Shown: piece by piece, positions 25,855 to 36,400 of the stretch
Numbering within the stretch: position 1 is the first letter of the stretch
Layout of the letters: every line of letters begins with the position of its first letter
Assembly (NCBI RefSeq): GCF_000368085.1
Contig: NZ_KB849239.1
Coordinates: forward strand, 1,206,269-1,270,268
Source: Acinetobacter nosocomialis NIPH 2119
GTDB lineage: Bacteria; Pseudomonadota; Gammaproteobacteria; Pseudomonadales; Moraxellaceae
Length of the DNA stretch: 64,000 nucleotides
Direction of reading: 5' to 3'
Made by a program: the position numbers and the translations under genes
Notes under the pieces: generated by a model
Database searches by the model: none
Told to the model about the DNA's origin: nothing
The model's input: the letters and a program-made list of their open reading frames with translations, nothing else

Positions 25855-28827
25855 TTAGGCTTTCTTTTCAATTTTAACCTTATAATTTAATGGTCGAATT
25901 TTTTGTTCCAGATTGAGGATGTAGTCACCATATCGGTTGATATGCTCTGTGCGGTATGGTGCAAGGCCAGCCAAAATCTCTTCATCTATTAGGTGGCCTT
26001 CATTCTGTAATTGTTTCAAAACACCTGTCATTGCTTCAACATTATGTAGAATTGTCATGTTGGCGACTAGCTGGTTGTACTTAATAATTTTACGTTGTTC
26101 ATCTCTGATATTTTCAGAAATGGTACCTTGATTTCCAAAGAATAGCCATTTTACAAATTGGTTAAATTCTTCACTCTTATTGGTTGCTGCATTGATTGTT
26201 GAGCGTAGTTTTTCATCAGCGATGTATTTTAAGAGAAATTCTGTTCTAACAACTCGTCCTAATTCTCGAAAAGCAAAATATAGTTTGTTCTTTCTACTGG
26301 CTGTACCAAGTCTTTTTAGGATTGTTGATGGTGTAATCTTCCCTGCTTTTATGGATAAAACTATCCGCAGCATATCTGGTAAATGTGTTTCTATTAAATC
26401 CCACTGAATGGACTCAGTAAATATATTATTAATATTCTTATATTTAATGGACTTATCTGGTTTAAAAAATACTAACTTTTTCAGATTTCTGATACGAGGC
26501 ATCAAATTAATACCCAAGAGGTAAGCCAATCCAAATACAGGGGCACTTTGGGCATGTGTGTCCCCATGGAGAGTATCGGGCTGGATATCTGATTCATTTT
26601 TTATCAGACCATCTAAAATATATACAGCTTCATAAACACCACATGGGATAAAATGGCTAAATAATGCAATATACATGTCAGACACATGGTAATAGCCTAT
26701 CCCACCGTAACCACCATATCTAATATGGTATTCAGAAAGTAGGTTTTGTTCATACATATTCCATTTTGTACCATCGGCAGATGCACTTTTTCCTGTTCCC
26801 CAATATGTGGGTAAAAGAAATTTATTATAAGCATTGATAACTTGTACTATTGCCTTATCTAGACGTTCTTCGGTTACATAGCGGATGTTAAGCCATGCAA
26901 TCTGCTTTCGGTGAAAACCTTTAATCGACCTAGCTGTTTGTGTAGGTCCAAGGTTACAGCCATAACAAAAAAGGCTAACCAAGAATCGAGTTTGTGGGTC
27001 TTCTAATTTACCTTGAAATCCTGATATGGGTTTAAATTGTTTATGTAAGTCTAACCATTTCTCTGTTTCGGTTAAAATATCCAAAATATTTTTATCAGGT
27101 AGGCGTTCAGAAATAAGTTTATCAATCTTTTCCAACTGAGCAGATTTATTTCGTGCAGCAGACTTTCTAATCATAATCTCATTATGATGCAGTTCCACAC
27201 TTTGATTATCTGGAAATTCACTATCGACTTGATTTGCCGTTATGATTAATGACTGTTTCAAATGATTGATAAAATCTTGCCCAACAATTGGTAAATCCAG
27301 CATTTGACCATAAGCTAAAGCTTGCTGCTCATATTCCTCCCAATCAATAAGTTGATCTCTATAATCACTATATTGGTCACTGTTGCTGACATATAAATCA
27401 CCAGACCGTAATTCCTGCATGATTTCTGTTAGAACACATAGTTCAAAATATTTTCTGTCAATTGTACGAGATGGCTTAGCTGACTGCTCAAAGATAAATT
27501 TACGCCATTTTTCAGGTATCCATTTTAGACTGCCATGTTGTAGAGGATAATCTAGATATTTTTTATGGCTATGTCGACTCTCCAAGACAAACTGGATTGC
27601 ATTGATCAATGAAGTATCAGATGAGGTGGTTTTGAGTTCTAGTAAGCTGATGCAATTTAACAAAAGCTGACGCTGAGGTTGATATGGACGAATCAGAAAT
27701 GGAATATAGTTATTTCCTGCATATGCAATATGTTCTTCACATTCAGCAAGCAGTAGCATAGGGTCACTATGGATAACATTCTTAACGAGCTTACCTCTTT
27801 CTTCATTGTTTTGTCCTTCTTGAAATGCCTCTAATACATCTCTTAACTGGGTAATTAGCTTTTCTGCTCGTTTTTGATGTTCAATAAAGTATAATTTTAA
27901 AGCCTCTTCAGCACTATAGTGTAACTTTCTCAGCTTTTTGATGAGAATTTCAACAATATCATCGAGGGTTCGATTAAGCTGGGAATGTATTAAAATTACT
28001 GTTAAGGCGTAGCGTTTATTGGGTTTTAATTCTTTCATTTGGGTAATGGTTAAAGCCCTAGCTTCGAGCGTAAACTGGAGATGTTTTGAAACTGGAATAT
28101 GTGATATATCTGGGATATTTTTAATCCAATTTTTAAGCCAGAGGATATGCTCAATATATCTTTTCACCTCTTTATTGGTTGGTTTTTTAGATTCCTGTTT
28201 TAATTGATTCCAACCACTAGAATTTTTTGATTTATCCAAAATTAGTAAGTTATTTAATTCAGTGACTATTTCATCGGATAATAAATCAGCTATATTATTA
28301 AAATACTCCTCATTTACCATACTTCTTATAGTCTGGGCTGTACGACTTATTGTTGTAAAGCCAGGTAATTCATAGTTTTGTCGTATTAGCTCCTCAATCA
28401 CAATATTAATAATATCAGGAAGTTCTTGTTTTACTGTTGCTGCTTGCCGAGCGGCTAGCTCAATTGCAATATTGGTGTTCTCACTTACAGGTATAATTTT
28501 TAAATAATTCCTAATTGAATTTACGATTTTTTGTCTATTGCTTGAATTTTCAACCAAGTTTAATGATTTCAAAGACATTCTTGGTTCTTTTACCGAATTT
28601 TTAATATGTTCAATAATACTATCTGGAATATCCTCTAGTTTAGGCATATAACCTAATCTCTGTACAGTTTTTAGGATAAGCAAATAGTAAATACGGACTG
28701 GCATCAAAGTGGAAAAACGCCAAGCCAATATCATTTCCTTGTCTGTTGGCGTATAAGTCGATTTAACTTCTTCTGCTGTTAAACTAGATTTAAAGCGTGG
28801 ATAAGCTGTTTCATAAATATCAACCAC
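25855..28827 (-). CDS. tnpA: Tn3-family transposase
   Basis: The 990-residue DDE transposase has its catalytic residues at D685 (SADGTKW), D756 (DTLHGDTHAQ) and E886 (NKSEEFN), which match the Tn3 pattern in order and spacing. The N-terminal half holds the DNA-binding region. The frame is intact, so it should be active. It starts with GTG after AAGGA, 6 bp beyond the tyrosine recombinase stop, so the two are co-translated. The gene ends only 6 bp from the left inverted repeat. No recognisable terminator lies between it and the ybhG remnant. Confidence 0.95.
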   Translation of the reverse strand: MVDIYETAYPRFKSSLTAEEVKSTYTPTDKEMILAWRFSTLMPVRIYYLLILKTVQRLGYMPKLEDIPDSIIEHIKNSVKEPRMSLKSLNLVENSSNRQKIVNSIRNYLKIIPVSENTNIAIELAARQAATVKQELPDIINIVIEELIRQNYELPGFTTISRTAQTIRSMVNEEYFNNIADLLSDEIVTELNNLLILDKSKNSSGWNQLKQESKKPTNKEVKRYIEHILWLKNWIKNIPDISHIPVSKHLQFTLEARALTITQMKELKPNKRYALTVILIHSQLNRTLDDIVEILIKKLRKLHYSAEEALKLYFIEHQKRAEKLITQLRDVLEAFQEGQNNEERGKLVKNVIHSDPMLLLAECEEHIAYAGNNYIPFLIRPYQPQRQLLLNCISLLELKTTSSDTSLINAIQFVLESRHSHKKYLDYPLQHGSLKWIPEKWRKFIFEQSAKPSRTIDRKYFELCVLTEIMQELRSGDLYVSNSDQYSDYRDQLIDWEEYEQQALAYGQMLDLPIVGQDFINHLKQSLIITANQVDSEFPDNQSVELHHNEIMIRKSAARNKSAQLEKIDKLISERLPDKNILDILTETEKWLDLHKQFKPISGFQGKLEDPQTRFLVSLFCYGCNLGPTQTARSIKGFHRKQIAWLNIRYVTEERLDKAIVQVINAYNKFLLPTYWGTGKSASADGTKWNMYEQNLLSEYHIRYGGYGGIGYYHVSDMYIALFSHFIPCGVYEAVYILDGLIKNESDIQPDTLHGDTHAQSAPVFGLAYLLGINLMPRIRNLKKLVFFKPDKSIKYKNINNIFTESIQWDLIETHLPDMLRIVLSIKAGKITPSTILKRLGTASRKNKLYFAFRELGRVVRTEFLLKYIADEKLRSTINAATNKSEEFNQFVKWLFFGNQGTISENIRDEQRKIIKYNQLVANMTILHNVEAMTGVLKQLQNEGHLIDEEILAGLAPYRTEHINRYGDYILNLEQKIRPLNYKVKIEKKA

Positions 28828-28833
28828 TTGTTA

Positions 28834-29796
28834 TTATTCCTTTTGATGATTGTTTTTTAATTCTAAATTAAGTCGAGCAAATGGATTTGTAGTCTCAATA
28901 TATTTCATTGCTGAATTGATATTTTTCCAGCCTACATACTCCATAAGCATTTTCATGTCCCAACCGTTTACTGTTGCCCAATTCGCAAAGCCTCGTCTTA
29001 ACGAATGTGAGCTATATAATTCAGGTGAATCTATACCGATTTCAGCAAATAATTTTCTTAAAAGTGGAATAAGACTATCAATATGAAGCCCCTCTTTACC
29101 AAGTTGTCCCCATTGATTAATTGAACGAAAAACTGCCCCGTCTGTAAGCTCACTGATTTGAAGCCAATCGGTATAAGCAGTGACAGGACATAATTGGTTG
29201 AGTGCGGGGACTTTAAAACTTGTACCTTTATTATGACGGTCGCCTTTGCTTTGGGGCAAATAACATACCATTCCCTCGCCTTGGCTCACTTCGATAAATT
29301 CTATTTTAAGTCTGGTGAGTTCATCACCACGAAAACCTCGCCAGAATCCTAGTAATAAGAATGCCTTATTACGTGTATGGCGAAGTTCAGCAATTCTGTT
29401 ACCTGTTTCTTGGGCATCGGATATAGCTTCATCTAGCCATTTATTAGCTTTGTAGAGTTGTTCAATCTGAAAAGGTTTGGCTCGTTTTTCCTGAGTTGGA
29501 TGTAGGGTTTTTATACCTTTCAATACTTTGTGAACTACAGATGCTTTCGTGGGATCTGGAAATCCCTGCTCTATATGCCATTGTGCAAGTGCTGCTAGCC
29601 GTTGATTAAGTGTATTAATGGATAGTTTATCTGCATAATCAATCAGGTATTGAGCAATATTGTCTGCTGTTGCTGGAAGAAATCCTTTCCACTCAACTTC
29701 ATAATGGCGTACCGCACTTTGATAACTCTTTTGTGTATTCTTACGAACAGAAGCATCTATATAATGTTGAATAGATTTGTCTGAGTTTACAACCAT
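28834..29796 (-). CDS. Tyrosine recombinase, TnpS/TnpI-like cointegrate resolvase
   Basis: The 320-residue protein has an N-terminal SAM-like core-binding domain (KNTQKSYQSAVRHYEVEW) and a catalytic domain. The active-site residues are R156 (GFRGDEL), K184, H264-x-x-R267 (SSHSLRRGF), W290 and Y299 (MKYIE). It resembles recombinases that resolve Tn3-family cointegrates in elements lacking a serine resolvase. Gene order, with the recombinase just upstream of tnpA on the same strand, matches Tn4430-type TnpI; the size fits TnpS of Tn4651. The ribosome site AGGGAGGAAAT is strong. Only 23 bp separate it from the metal operon's last gene. Confidence 0.9.
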   Translation of the reverse strand: MVVNSDKSIQHYIDASVRKNTQKSYQSAVRHYEVEWKGFLPATADNIAQYLIDYADKLSINTLNQRLAALAQWHIEQGFPDPTKASVVHKVLKGIKTLHPTQEKRAKPFQIEQLYKANKWLDEAISDAQETGNRIAELRHTRNKAFLLLGFWRGFRGDELTRLKIEFIEVSQGEGMVCYLPQSKGDRHNKGTSFKVPALNQLCPVTAYTDWLQISELTDGAVFRSINQWGQLGKEGLHIDSLIPLLRKLFAEIGIDSPELYSSHSLRRGFANWATVNGWDMKMLMEYVGWKNINSAMKYIETTNPFARLNLELKNNHQKE

Positions 29797-29819
29797 ATTT
29801 CCTCCCTACCACAACTAAA

Positions 29820-30266
29820 CTATGCTAGAAATACACCTAAAAATATTAAGTACAAGAATAGGTATCTCAATAACTTAGCAATAAATACAATGATAAAGAA
29901 TGTGCTAAATTTTTCCTTTAAGACCCCACTCATTAAAGTAATCGGGTCACCAATTACAGGAATCCAGCTTAATAACAATATTGGTGAACCATATTGCTGA
30001 TATAGCTTTTGTGCTTGAGACAATTTTGTTTCTGATACAGGAAACCATTTCTTATCTTTGTATTGCTCAATTCGAGTACCCAACCACCAATTTACACATG
30101 AACCCAAAACATTTCCGATTGTTGCAACAGCAATCAATAAAACGACTGAATATTTTCCAGTGCTAATAAGACCTACGAGTACAGCTTCTGATTGAAGCGG
30201 TAGTAAAGTAGCAGCTCCAAAAGCACTGATAAATAAACTTAAATAGCCAAGCATTATTTCAACCAT
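29820..30266 (-). CDS. YqaA/DedA-like small membrane protein (VTT domain)
   Basis: The 148-residue membrane protein has about four spans. Signatures are GSCVNWWLGTRIEQYKDKKWF and LSWIPVIGDPITLMSGVL, typical of the YqaA branch of the SNARE-associated/VTT family. Its start overlaps the end of the NreB-like gene by 13 bp, so it belongs to the metal operon. A direct role in metal export is not established. Confidence 0.85.
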   Translation of the reverse strand: MVEIMLGYLSLFISAFGAATLLPLQSEAVLVGLISTGKYSVVLLIAVATIGNVLGSCVNWWLGTRIEQYKDKKWFPVSETKLSQAQKLYQQYGSPILLLSWIPVIGDPITLMSGVLKEKFSTFFIIVFIAKLLRYLFLYLIFLGVFLA

Positions 30267-31561
30267 TTTTGATGATATTCATCAATGATATATTCATGGA
30301 CATGCTGCCCATTGATTTGGTGTTCTTTCAAATGCTCATGATCCGATGGTAAATTATCATGTGTATGTACTTTGGCTTCTTCATCTGTTTGTGACCATAA
30401 TAACGTTGCCATTATTAGTGCCAGTACAGCAATGATTGCCATTGGTATAAACGTAAATAATGTTCCAAAGGTTGTACTCAACCAGCCTACTAGTGGATAT
30501 GTGATTAACCAGCAAGCATGAGAAAACGCAAATTGTGCTGCAAATAAAGCTGTTCTATTTTCACTGGATGCTGATTTACGGATTAATCGCCCTGTTGGTG
30601 TTTGAGCCACTGAATATCCCACACCCAAAATAAACCACAATGCCAACAACCAAGCATAGGAATGAATGAAATAGCCTGTGAATAATCCAATTGTCAGTAT
30701 GGTTGTGCCTGTTAGCATCACTGTTCTATCATTAAATTTATCAAGAACTTTAGGCAATATAAATGCTGAAAGCATAGAACCAAGACCAAATAGACCAAAC
30801 GCCCAAGTCGTTGCATGTTCTGTCAGTTTAAAGGTGGATTGAACCAGTACCACTGTATTGACGATAACGACAGCACTTGCCGAAGCAATGGCTAGGTTTA
30901 ATGCAAGTAAGGCTTTTAATCGTGGGGTATTAAAATATATTTTCGCCCCTTGTTTGATTCGACTATATACACCTTTAAATTCAGGAATTTTTGCGACAGG
31001 TAGTTTTGCACTGACGACAAATAATGCCGAACCAATGAAGCCAATGACTGTACCCAAGAATAAATTGTTATAACTAATCACTGTCAGTAGCAGCCCTGCT
31101 AACATTGGACTAATTATATTTTCTAAATCATAAGCTAGACGGGACAGTGATAAGGCATTGGTATAATCTTTTTCATCAGGCAATACATCTGGAATCGTTG
31201 CCTGAAATGTAGGGGTAAATGCTGCTGATGCGGATTGTAGAATAAAAATTAACAGGTAAATCTGCCAGATTTGGGTTACAAATGGCAGGCAAAGTGCTGT
31301 TAATGCCCGAATAATGTCTAATCCAACCAAGACCTTTTTTCGGGGTAAACGTTCTGCAAAAGCTGAGGCGACAGGTGCGACAGCAATATAAGCAATCATT
31401 TTGATTGCCAGTGCAATACCCAAAACCTGTGCTGCTTTTTCTCCAGCCATATCATAGGCAAGCAAAGCCAATGCTATCGTAATTAAGCCAGTACCAATTA
31501 ATGCAATCACTTGTGCAAGAAATAGATGTCTATATGTTATGTTCTTTAATACTGTAAACAT
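30254..31561 (-). CDS. MFS transporter with His-rich tail, NreB-like nickel exporter
   Basis: The 435-residue major facilitator protein has 12 predicted spans, with MFS signatures such as AERLPRKKVLVGLDI. A cytoplasmic C-terminal tail follows (about residues 398-432) rich in histidine: HTHDNLPSDHEHLKEH, then QHVHEYIIDEYH. This architecture matches NreB-type nickel efflux pumps. The neighbouring DmeR/DmeF and Czc genes support nickel and/or cobalt. It could instead export another metal, as the family call rests on architecture. Confidence 0.82.
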   Translation of the reverse strand: MFTVLKNITYRHLFLAQVIALIGTGLITIALALLAYDMAGEKAAQVLGIALAIKMIAYIAVAPVASAFAERLPRKKVLVGLDIIRALTALCLPFVTQIWQIYLLIFILQSASAAFTPTFQATIPDVLPDEKDYTNALSLSRLAYDLENIISPMLAGLLLTVISYNNLFLGTVIGFIGSALFVVSAKLPVAKIPEFKGVYSRIKQGAKIYFNTPRLKALLALNLAIASASAVVIVNTVVLVQSTFKLTEHATTWAFGLFGLGSMLSAFILPKVLDKFNDRTVMLTGTTILTIGLFTGYFIHSYAWLLALWFILGVGYSVAQTPTGRLIRKSASSENRTALFAAQFAFSHACWLITYPLVGWLSTTFGTLFTFIPMAIIAVLALIMATLLWSQTDEEAKVHTHDNLPSDHEHLKEHQINGQHVHEYIIDEYHQKWLK

Positions 31562-31596
31562 TTTATCGGCTCTCCTGATTCGCTTGATTTACCCAT

Positions 31597-31629
31597 AGAA
31601 CGTTTAAGAGCATTGCTCTTAAACGTTCT
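31597..31629. repeat. 33-bp near-perfect palindrome inside the metal operon
   Basis: Arms AGAACGTTTAAGAGCA and TGCTCTTAAACGTTCT flank a single T. It lies between the anchor protein stop and the NreB-like start on one transcript. It lacks a clear U-tract on the minus strand, so it may be an mRNA processing or stabilising hairpin, a weak attenuator, or a protein-binding site. Confidence 0.7.
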
Positions 31630-31637
31630 TGAATAGA

Positions 31638-32327
31638 TTAAAAGACCCGCTTCATTTCACTGAACTGTCCTTCAACTGTTAAGGTTACTGTGACAGCTTC
31701 TTTTGTACGATTTCGCCAGAACCAACCATGTTTACCATCAAATGCAGCCGTTAAAGTCCCTGATTGCTTCGTCTCATTTCGACCTTTGCCATAACCATGA
31801 TAAAAATCTTTAGGGGCATTCACTGGGTCACCATGTGTATCAAAATTCAAACCACCACCTGATGTTTTCCAGTCGAAATTAACACTTGCACCTTTAGGCA
31901 TTGCCAATTTCACTTCTGTTGCCTGACCAGCCTTGAGGTCAATCGAGATGGATTCTTTGGTCACAGCAGGTATCATTCTGACTGGTTCATTTTCATTTGA
32001 ATCCGTTGTATTCGCTTGTGTTTGTCCAAGAGCTTGGGTTGCCTCTGAGACACCTGTGCTATCTCCAGAAATATCAAACTCTTCTGCAAAACCACCTGTG
32101 TTTCCACCCATTCCCTGCTCAGCCTCTTCAGCCAAAGACTGTTTAATTTCTCCCATCTCAACCAAACCAATGGCTTTTCCAATCCCTGTTGGGTCGATAC
32201 CATATTCAGCAGGCATTACACATGCCACTAATACGACTACAGAACTGACGGCTGCAATTGCTGTTGATTTAATCAACTTTTTGGAAGATGGAAGTTGAAT
32301 GTCTTTTGGAATTTCAGTGTTATACAT
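31638..32327 (-). CDS. Transmembrane anchor protein of metal-resistance clusters
   Basis: The 229-residue protein has one N-terminal span (roughly residues 20-38), an acidic low-complexity linker, and a C-terminal domain with SINFD-like and FYHGYGKGRNETKQSGTL motifs. It resembles proteins annotated as transmembrane anchor protein that accompany HupE-like and Czc genes. The periplasmic domain may assist metal binding or complex assembly. It is adjacent to the HupE-like gene with 10 bp between. Confidence 0.7.
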   Translation of the reverse strand: MYNTEIPKDIQLPSSKKLIKSTAIAAVSSVVVLVACVMPAEYGIDPTGIGKAIGLVEMGEIKQSLAEEAEQGMGGNTGGFAEEFDISGDSTGVSEATQALGQTQANTTDSNENEPVRMIPAVTKESISIDLKAGQATEVKLAMPKGASVNFDWKTSGGGLNFDTHGDPVNAPKDFYHGYGKGRNETKQSGTLTAAFDGKHGWFWRNRTKEAVTVTLTVEGQFSEMKRVF

Positions 32328-32337
32328 AGTTCAATCC

Positions 32338-33051
32338 TTATTGTGTGATAAAGCCAGTAAGCTGATAGCCGACCAATAAAAAGCCAAGAAACATCAAAAA
32401 GACATTACTTTGATAGGCTGTTTTAAAGAAGTAAGGGGTTTTTCGCCACATGGTCATAAATAGCAAAATGATGCACAATGCCATGAGCTGACCAAGTTCA
32501 ACACCGACATTAAATGAAATTAAATTTGCCAATAGACCATCTTTAGGGACTTCATACTCCTGAATTTTGACGGCTAAACCAAAACCATGTATCAGACCAA
32601 AAATTAAGGTTGCAATTTTGGTATTGGGTTGATACCCAAACCACCTTTGATAAGCACCCAAATTATCTAAGGCTTTATAAACAATAGAGAAACCAATGAT
32701 TGCATCAATAATGTAGGCATTCATTGAGATGTTGTAGTACACGCCAATCAGCATCGTAATTGAGTGACCAATCGCAAAAAGACTGACATATAAGCCAATA
32801 TCTTTCATCCGATATAGGAAGAAAATAATGCCAACCAGAAACAATAGGTGGTCGTATCCTGTGACCATGTGTTTCGCTCCCAAATAGATAAATGGGATGA
32901 TATGGACACCGTAGATTTCCTGAATGTAACCTTTGTCACCTTCCGAAACACCATGTGCAAATAACATTGGGCTAAACAGGAATAGACTTAATACTGCTAT
33001 CAGTTTTAAGCGGCTTCTTGATTTTACCCACTGCAAGAAAGAACTTGTCAT
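32338..33051 (-). CDS. HupE/UreJ-type membrane protein
   Basis: The 237-residue protein has a signal-like N-terminus ending at AHG, then HGVSEGDKGYI and GAKHMVTGYDHLLFLVG, which carry the HupE/UreJ_2 histidine and aspartate pattern. Six or so spans follow (LFAIGHSITMLIGVY, LIFGLIHGFGLA). HupE family members are nickel or cobalt permeases or accessory metal proteins. Its place in the resistance operon makes metal binding or transport likely. Confidence 0.85.
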   Translation of the reverse strand: MTSSFLQWVKSRSRLKLIAVLSLFLFSPMLFAHGVSEGDKGYIQEIYGVHIIPFIYLGAKHMVTGYDHLLFLVGIIFFLYRMKDIGLYVSLFAIGHSITMLIGVYYNISMNAYIIDAIIGFSIVYKALDNLGAYQRWFGYQPNTKIATLIFGLIHGFGLAVKIQEYEVPKDGLLANLISFNVGVELGQLMALCIILLFMTMWRKTPYFFKTAYQSNVFLMFLGFLLVGYQLTGFITQ

Positions 33052-33070
33052 ATAAATTAAACTCCAAAAA

Positions 33071-33430
33071 TTAAATAATGATTTGATAATCCATTAATTT
33101 TTTTGGCGGTTTAAAAATGCGATTCATCACTAAAAAGGTATAGTGTTTGATTCTGTCAATAATTTGACAATTGAAAATCAGTACAATAAAACTAATATTT
33201 TGACCGACACCATAACCAACAAAATGTTCATGATAAGTATCTTGGTGGCTATGTATATGCGGTTGATTCACTTCATGCTGATGTGGATGTGCCTCTACAT
33301 AAGCTGCGTCCTCAAATGAACTGGTTTCAGTGACATGGGTATTAAAATGCAGGCACAATGCAAGACTAAGGATGCAGACAAGCCACATCATTATTCCTTT
33401 AAACTTTTTATCTTGCAGCATGCCCATCAT
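33071..33430 (-). CDS. His-rich small membrane protein
   Basis: The 119-residue protein has an N-terminal span (about residues 12-28), then HPHQHEVNQPHIHSHQDTYH, a dense histidine stretch in a periplasmic region, and a second span. It may buffer or hand over metal to the Czc pump. It follows czcA by 12 bp. No family name is certain. Confidence 0.7.
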   Translation of the reverse strand: MMGMLQDKKFKGIMMWLVCILSLALCLHFNTHVTETSSFEDAAYVEAHPHQHEVNQPHIHSHQDTYHEHFVGYGVGQNISFIVLIFNCQIIDRIKHYTFLVMNRIFKPPKKLMDYQIII

Positions 33431-33442
33431 TTAATTATTTCC

Positions 33443-36400
33443 CTAAACCTGTTGCTCAGAGAAATTTTCTACTTCTACTTTACGTTTGGCTCTTTGGTTG
33501 AACCAGACATACAGGGTAGGCAGAATAATTAATGTAAGTAATGTGGAAGAAATAATCCCACCAATCACCACTGTTGCAATGGGGCGTTGAACCTCAGAAC
33601 CAATGCCGACATTTAATGCCATTGGAATAAAGCCCAAAGAAGCGACCAGAGCCGTAATTAAGACAGGTCTTAATCGTTCTAAAGCACCATGTTTGACAGC
33701 ATCAACCAGACTTTGCCCTTGAGCTTGCAGGCGTTGAATGGCAGTGACCAGTACCAATCCATTGAGTACGACTACACCCGATAGAGCAATAAAACCGACA
33801 GCAGCAGAAATGGAAAGTGGAATATCTCGTAAGGCTAAAGCAATGACACCACCAGTTAATGCAAATGGCACACCTGTAAACACCAATAAACTATTGCGGA
33901 TATTACCCAAGGCCATGAAAATCATGGTAAAGATTAATAACAATGCTACAGGTACAACCACCATCAAACGATTGGTAGCAGACTGCATCTGCTCAAATGT
34001 ACCTCCCCAAGACATCCAGTAACCTTCTGGTAATTTGAATTGGGAATCGACTTTAGCTTGAGCTTCAGCAATATAACTACCTATATCTGTTCCACGCACA
34101 TTGGCAGTGATGACAATTCGGCGTTTACCATTTTCACGAGAAATCTGGTTTGGCCCTTGAATGGTTTTTAACTCAATCAAATCGGACAACAATACATTTG
34201 AACCATCTGGCAAACGCATTGGAATTTGATAGAGTTTTTCCAGATTGCTAACAGAACTTTCCTCCATTCTGACGACAATGTCGAATTTTCTATCGCCTTC
34301 AAACAGCTTGCCTGCGGTTTGTCCAGTGATTAGGCTAGACACTTTATTTTGAACATCCTCAGCATCTAAACCATAATTGGCAATCATGTCCCTTTTAAGT
34401 TCAATCGAAACCATTGGCAAACCAGACATTTGCTCAACTTTTAAGTCGGCAGTTCCATTGACTGTTTCAAGAATATCTGCAACTTCATTGCCAAGCTCCA
34501 ACAGTTGCTCCAAATCATCGCCTGAGATTTTTACAGCGACATCAGTACGAACACCAGAAATCAGCTCATTAAAACGCATCTGAATTGGCTGAGTGAACTC
34601 GTAGTTATTGCCATAAACGCCTTTTGAAAGTCGTTCAATGTCAGCCACGACATCAGCTTTTTCCTTATTTGGATTTGGCCATTCACTACGGGGTTTTAAC
34701 ATGACATAGTTATCTGCCACGTTTGGTGGTACAGGGTCGGTTGCAATCTCTGCCGTACCAATTTTGGCAAGAATGGTTTTGACCTCTGGAATCTTTTTAA
34801 TCTCTCGTTCAAGTGCATATTGCATTTCGATTGCCTGAGTTAAAGACGTGCCAGGAATACGCAATGCGTGTAATGCCACATCCCCCTCATCCAGCGATGG
34901 AATAAACTCTGAACCAAGACGAGTAGACAAACTGGCACTAAAGACCAAGAAACCTGCAACAAAAGCAACCAGTATCATTCGATGGTTAAGTGACCAGTCC
35001 AGAACAGGGTTATAAAACTTTTTAATGCCATGAATGATTTTAGACTCTTCATCTTTTACTTTGCCTGTGGTAACCAATGCAATCATGGCAGGGACAAAAG
35101 TAATGGAGAGAATCATGGCTGCCAGCAATGCCATTACTACTGTTGCTGCCATTGGTGTGAACATTTTTCCTTCAACACCTGTCAGCGTCATCACAGGTAG
35201 ATAAACCAGAATAATAATGAGCTGACCATAAAGAATGGCTTTTCTGGATTCTTTGGTGGCATCAAATACGGTAGCAAATCGTTCCTGTCGAGTGAGTACC
35301 CTCCCCAGCTCTTTCTGTTTTAAAGCAAGCTTTGCCAGAGATGCTTCAACAATCACCACAGCACCATCAACGATAATCCCGAAATCCAATGCGCCAAGAC
35401 TCATGAGATTGGCACTGATTTTCTGATTGACCATGCCTGTAATGGTCATCAACATGGATAATGGAATAACCATTGCAGTAATCAGTGCCGCCCGAAAATG
35501 CCCTAGAAAGATAAATAGAACCACAATCACAAGGATTGCACCTTCCAGTAGATTCTTCTTAACAGTTTCAATTGTTGCATCAACCAGTGTGGTACGGTTA
35601 TAAACCGCTTTTGCTTCAACACCTTCTGGTAGTGACTTTTGTACTTCCTGTAATTTTTGGTCTACAGCATAAGCTACATTACGAGAATTCTCGCCAATCA
35701 ACATAAATGCTGTACCCAGTACAACTTCCTGACCATCTTTGGTCGCTGCACCTGAACGCAATTCGCTTCCGATAGATACTTCTGCAACATCACTCAAACG
35801 TAGGATATAGCCATTACTTGTGGTAATTGGAATATTCCTGATTTGCTCAATTGATGTGATTTGAGAATCGGAACGAAGTAAATATTGCTCACCATTTTTT
35901 TCAATATAACCAGAACCTTTGTTCATGCTATTTTTTGAAATGGCTTCAACAATTACCTGTTGGTCTAAGCCAATACTCCGCAAATAAGCATAATTAGGAC
36001 GTACTACAAACTGTTTTAAATAACCGCCAATAGTATTGATCTCATTGACACCCTCAACATTTCGGAGTTGCGGTTTAATCACCCAATCCTGTAATGTCCT
36101 TAAATCCGTGGCTGACATTGGATTTGGATTATTGGGTGCATTCTCAACGGTGTACATAAAGATTTCGCCAAGCCCTGTAGACACAGGCCCCATTGAAGTG
36201 GAAATACCACTTGGCAGACTAGGTACAACACCCTGAATTCTTTCATTCACCAATTGGCGAGCAAAATAAATATCTGTACCTTCTTTAAAGATAACAGTGA
36301 CTTGTGATAAGCCGTATCTTGATACTGAACGGGTATAGTTAAGATTTGGAATACCTGCTAGAGCTGTTTCAATTGGAAAGGTCACTTGAGTTTCCATTTC

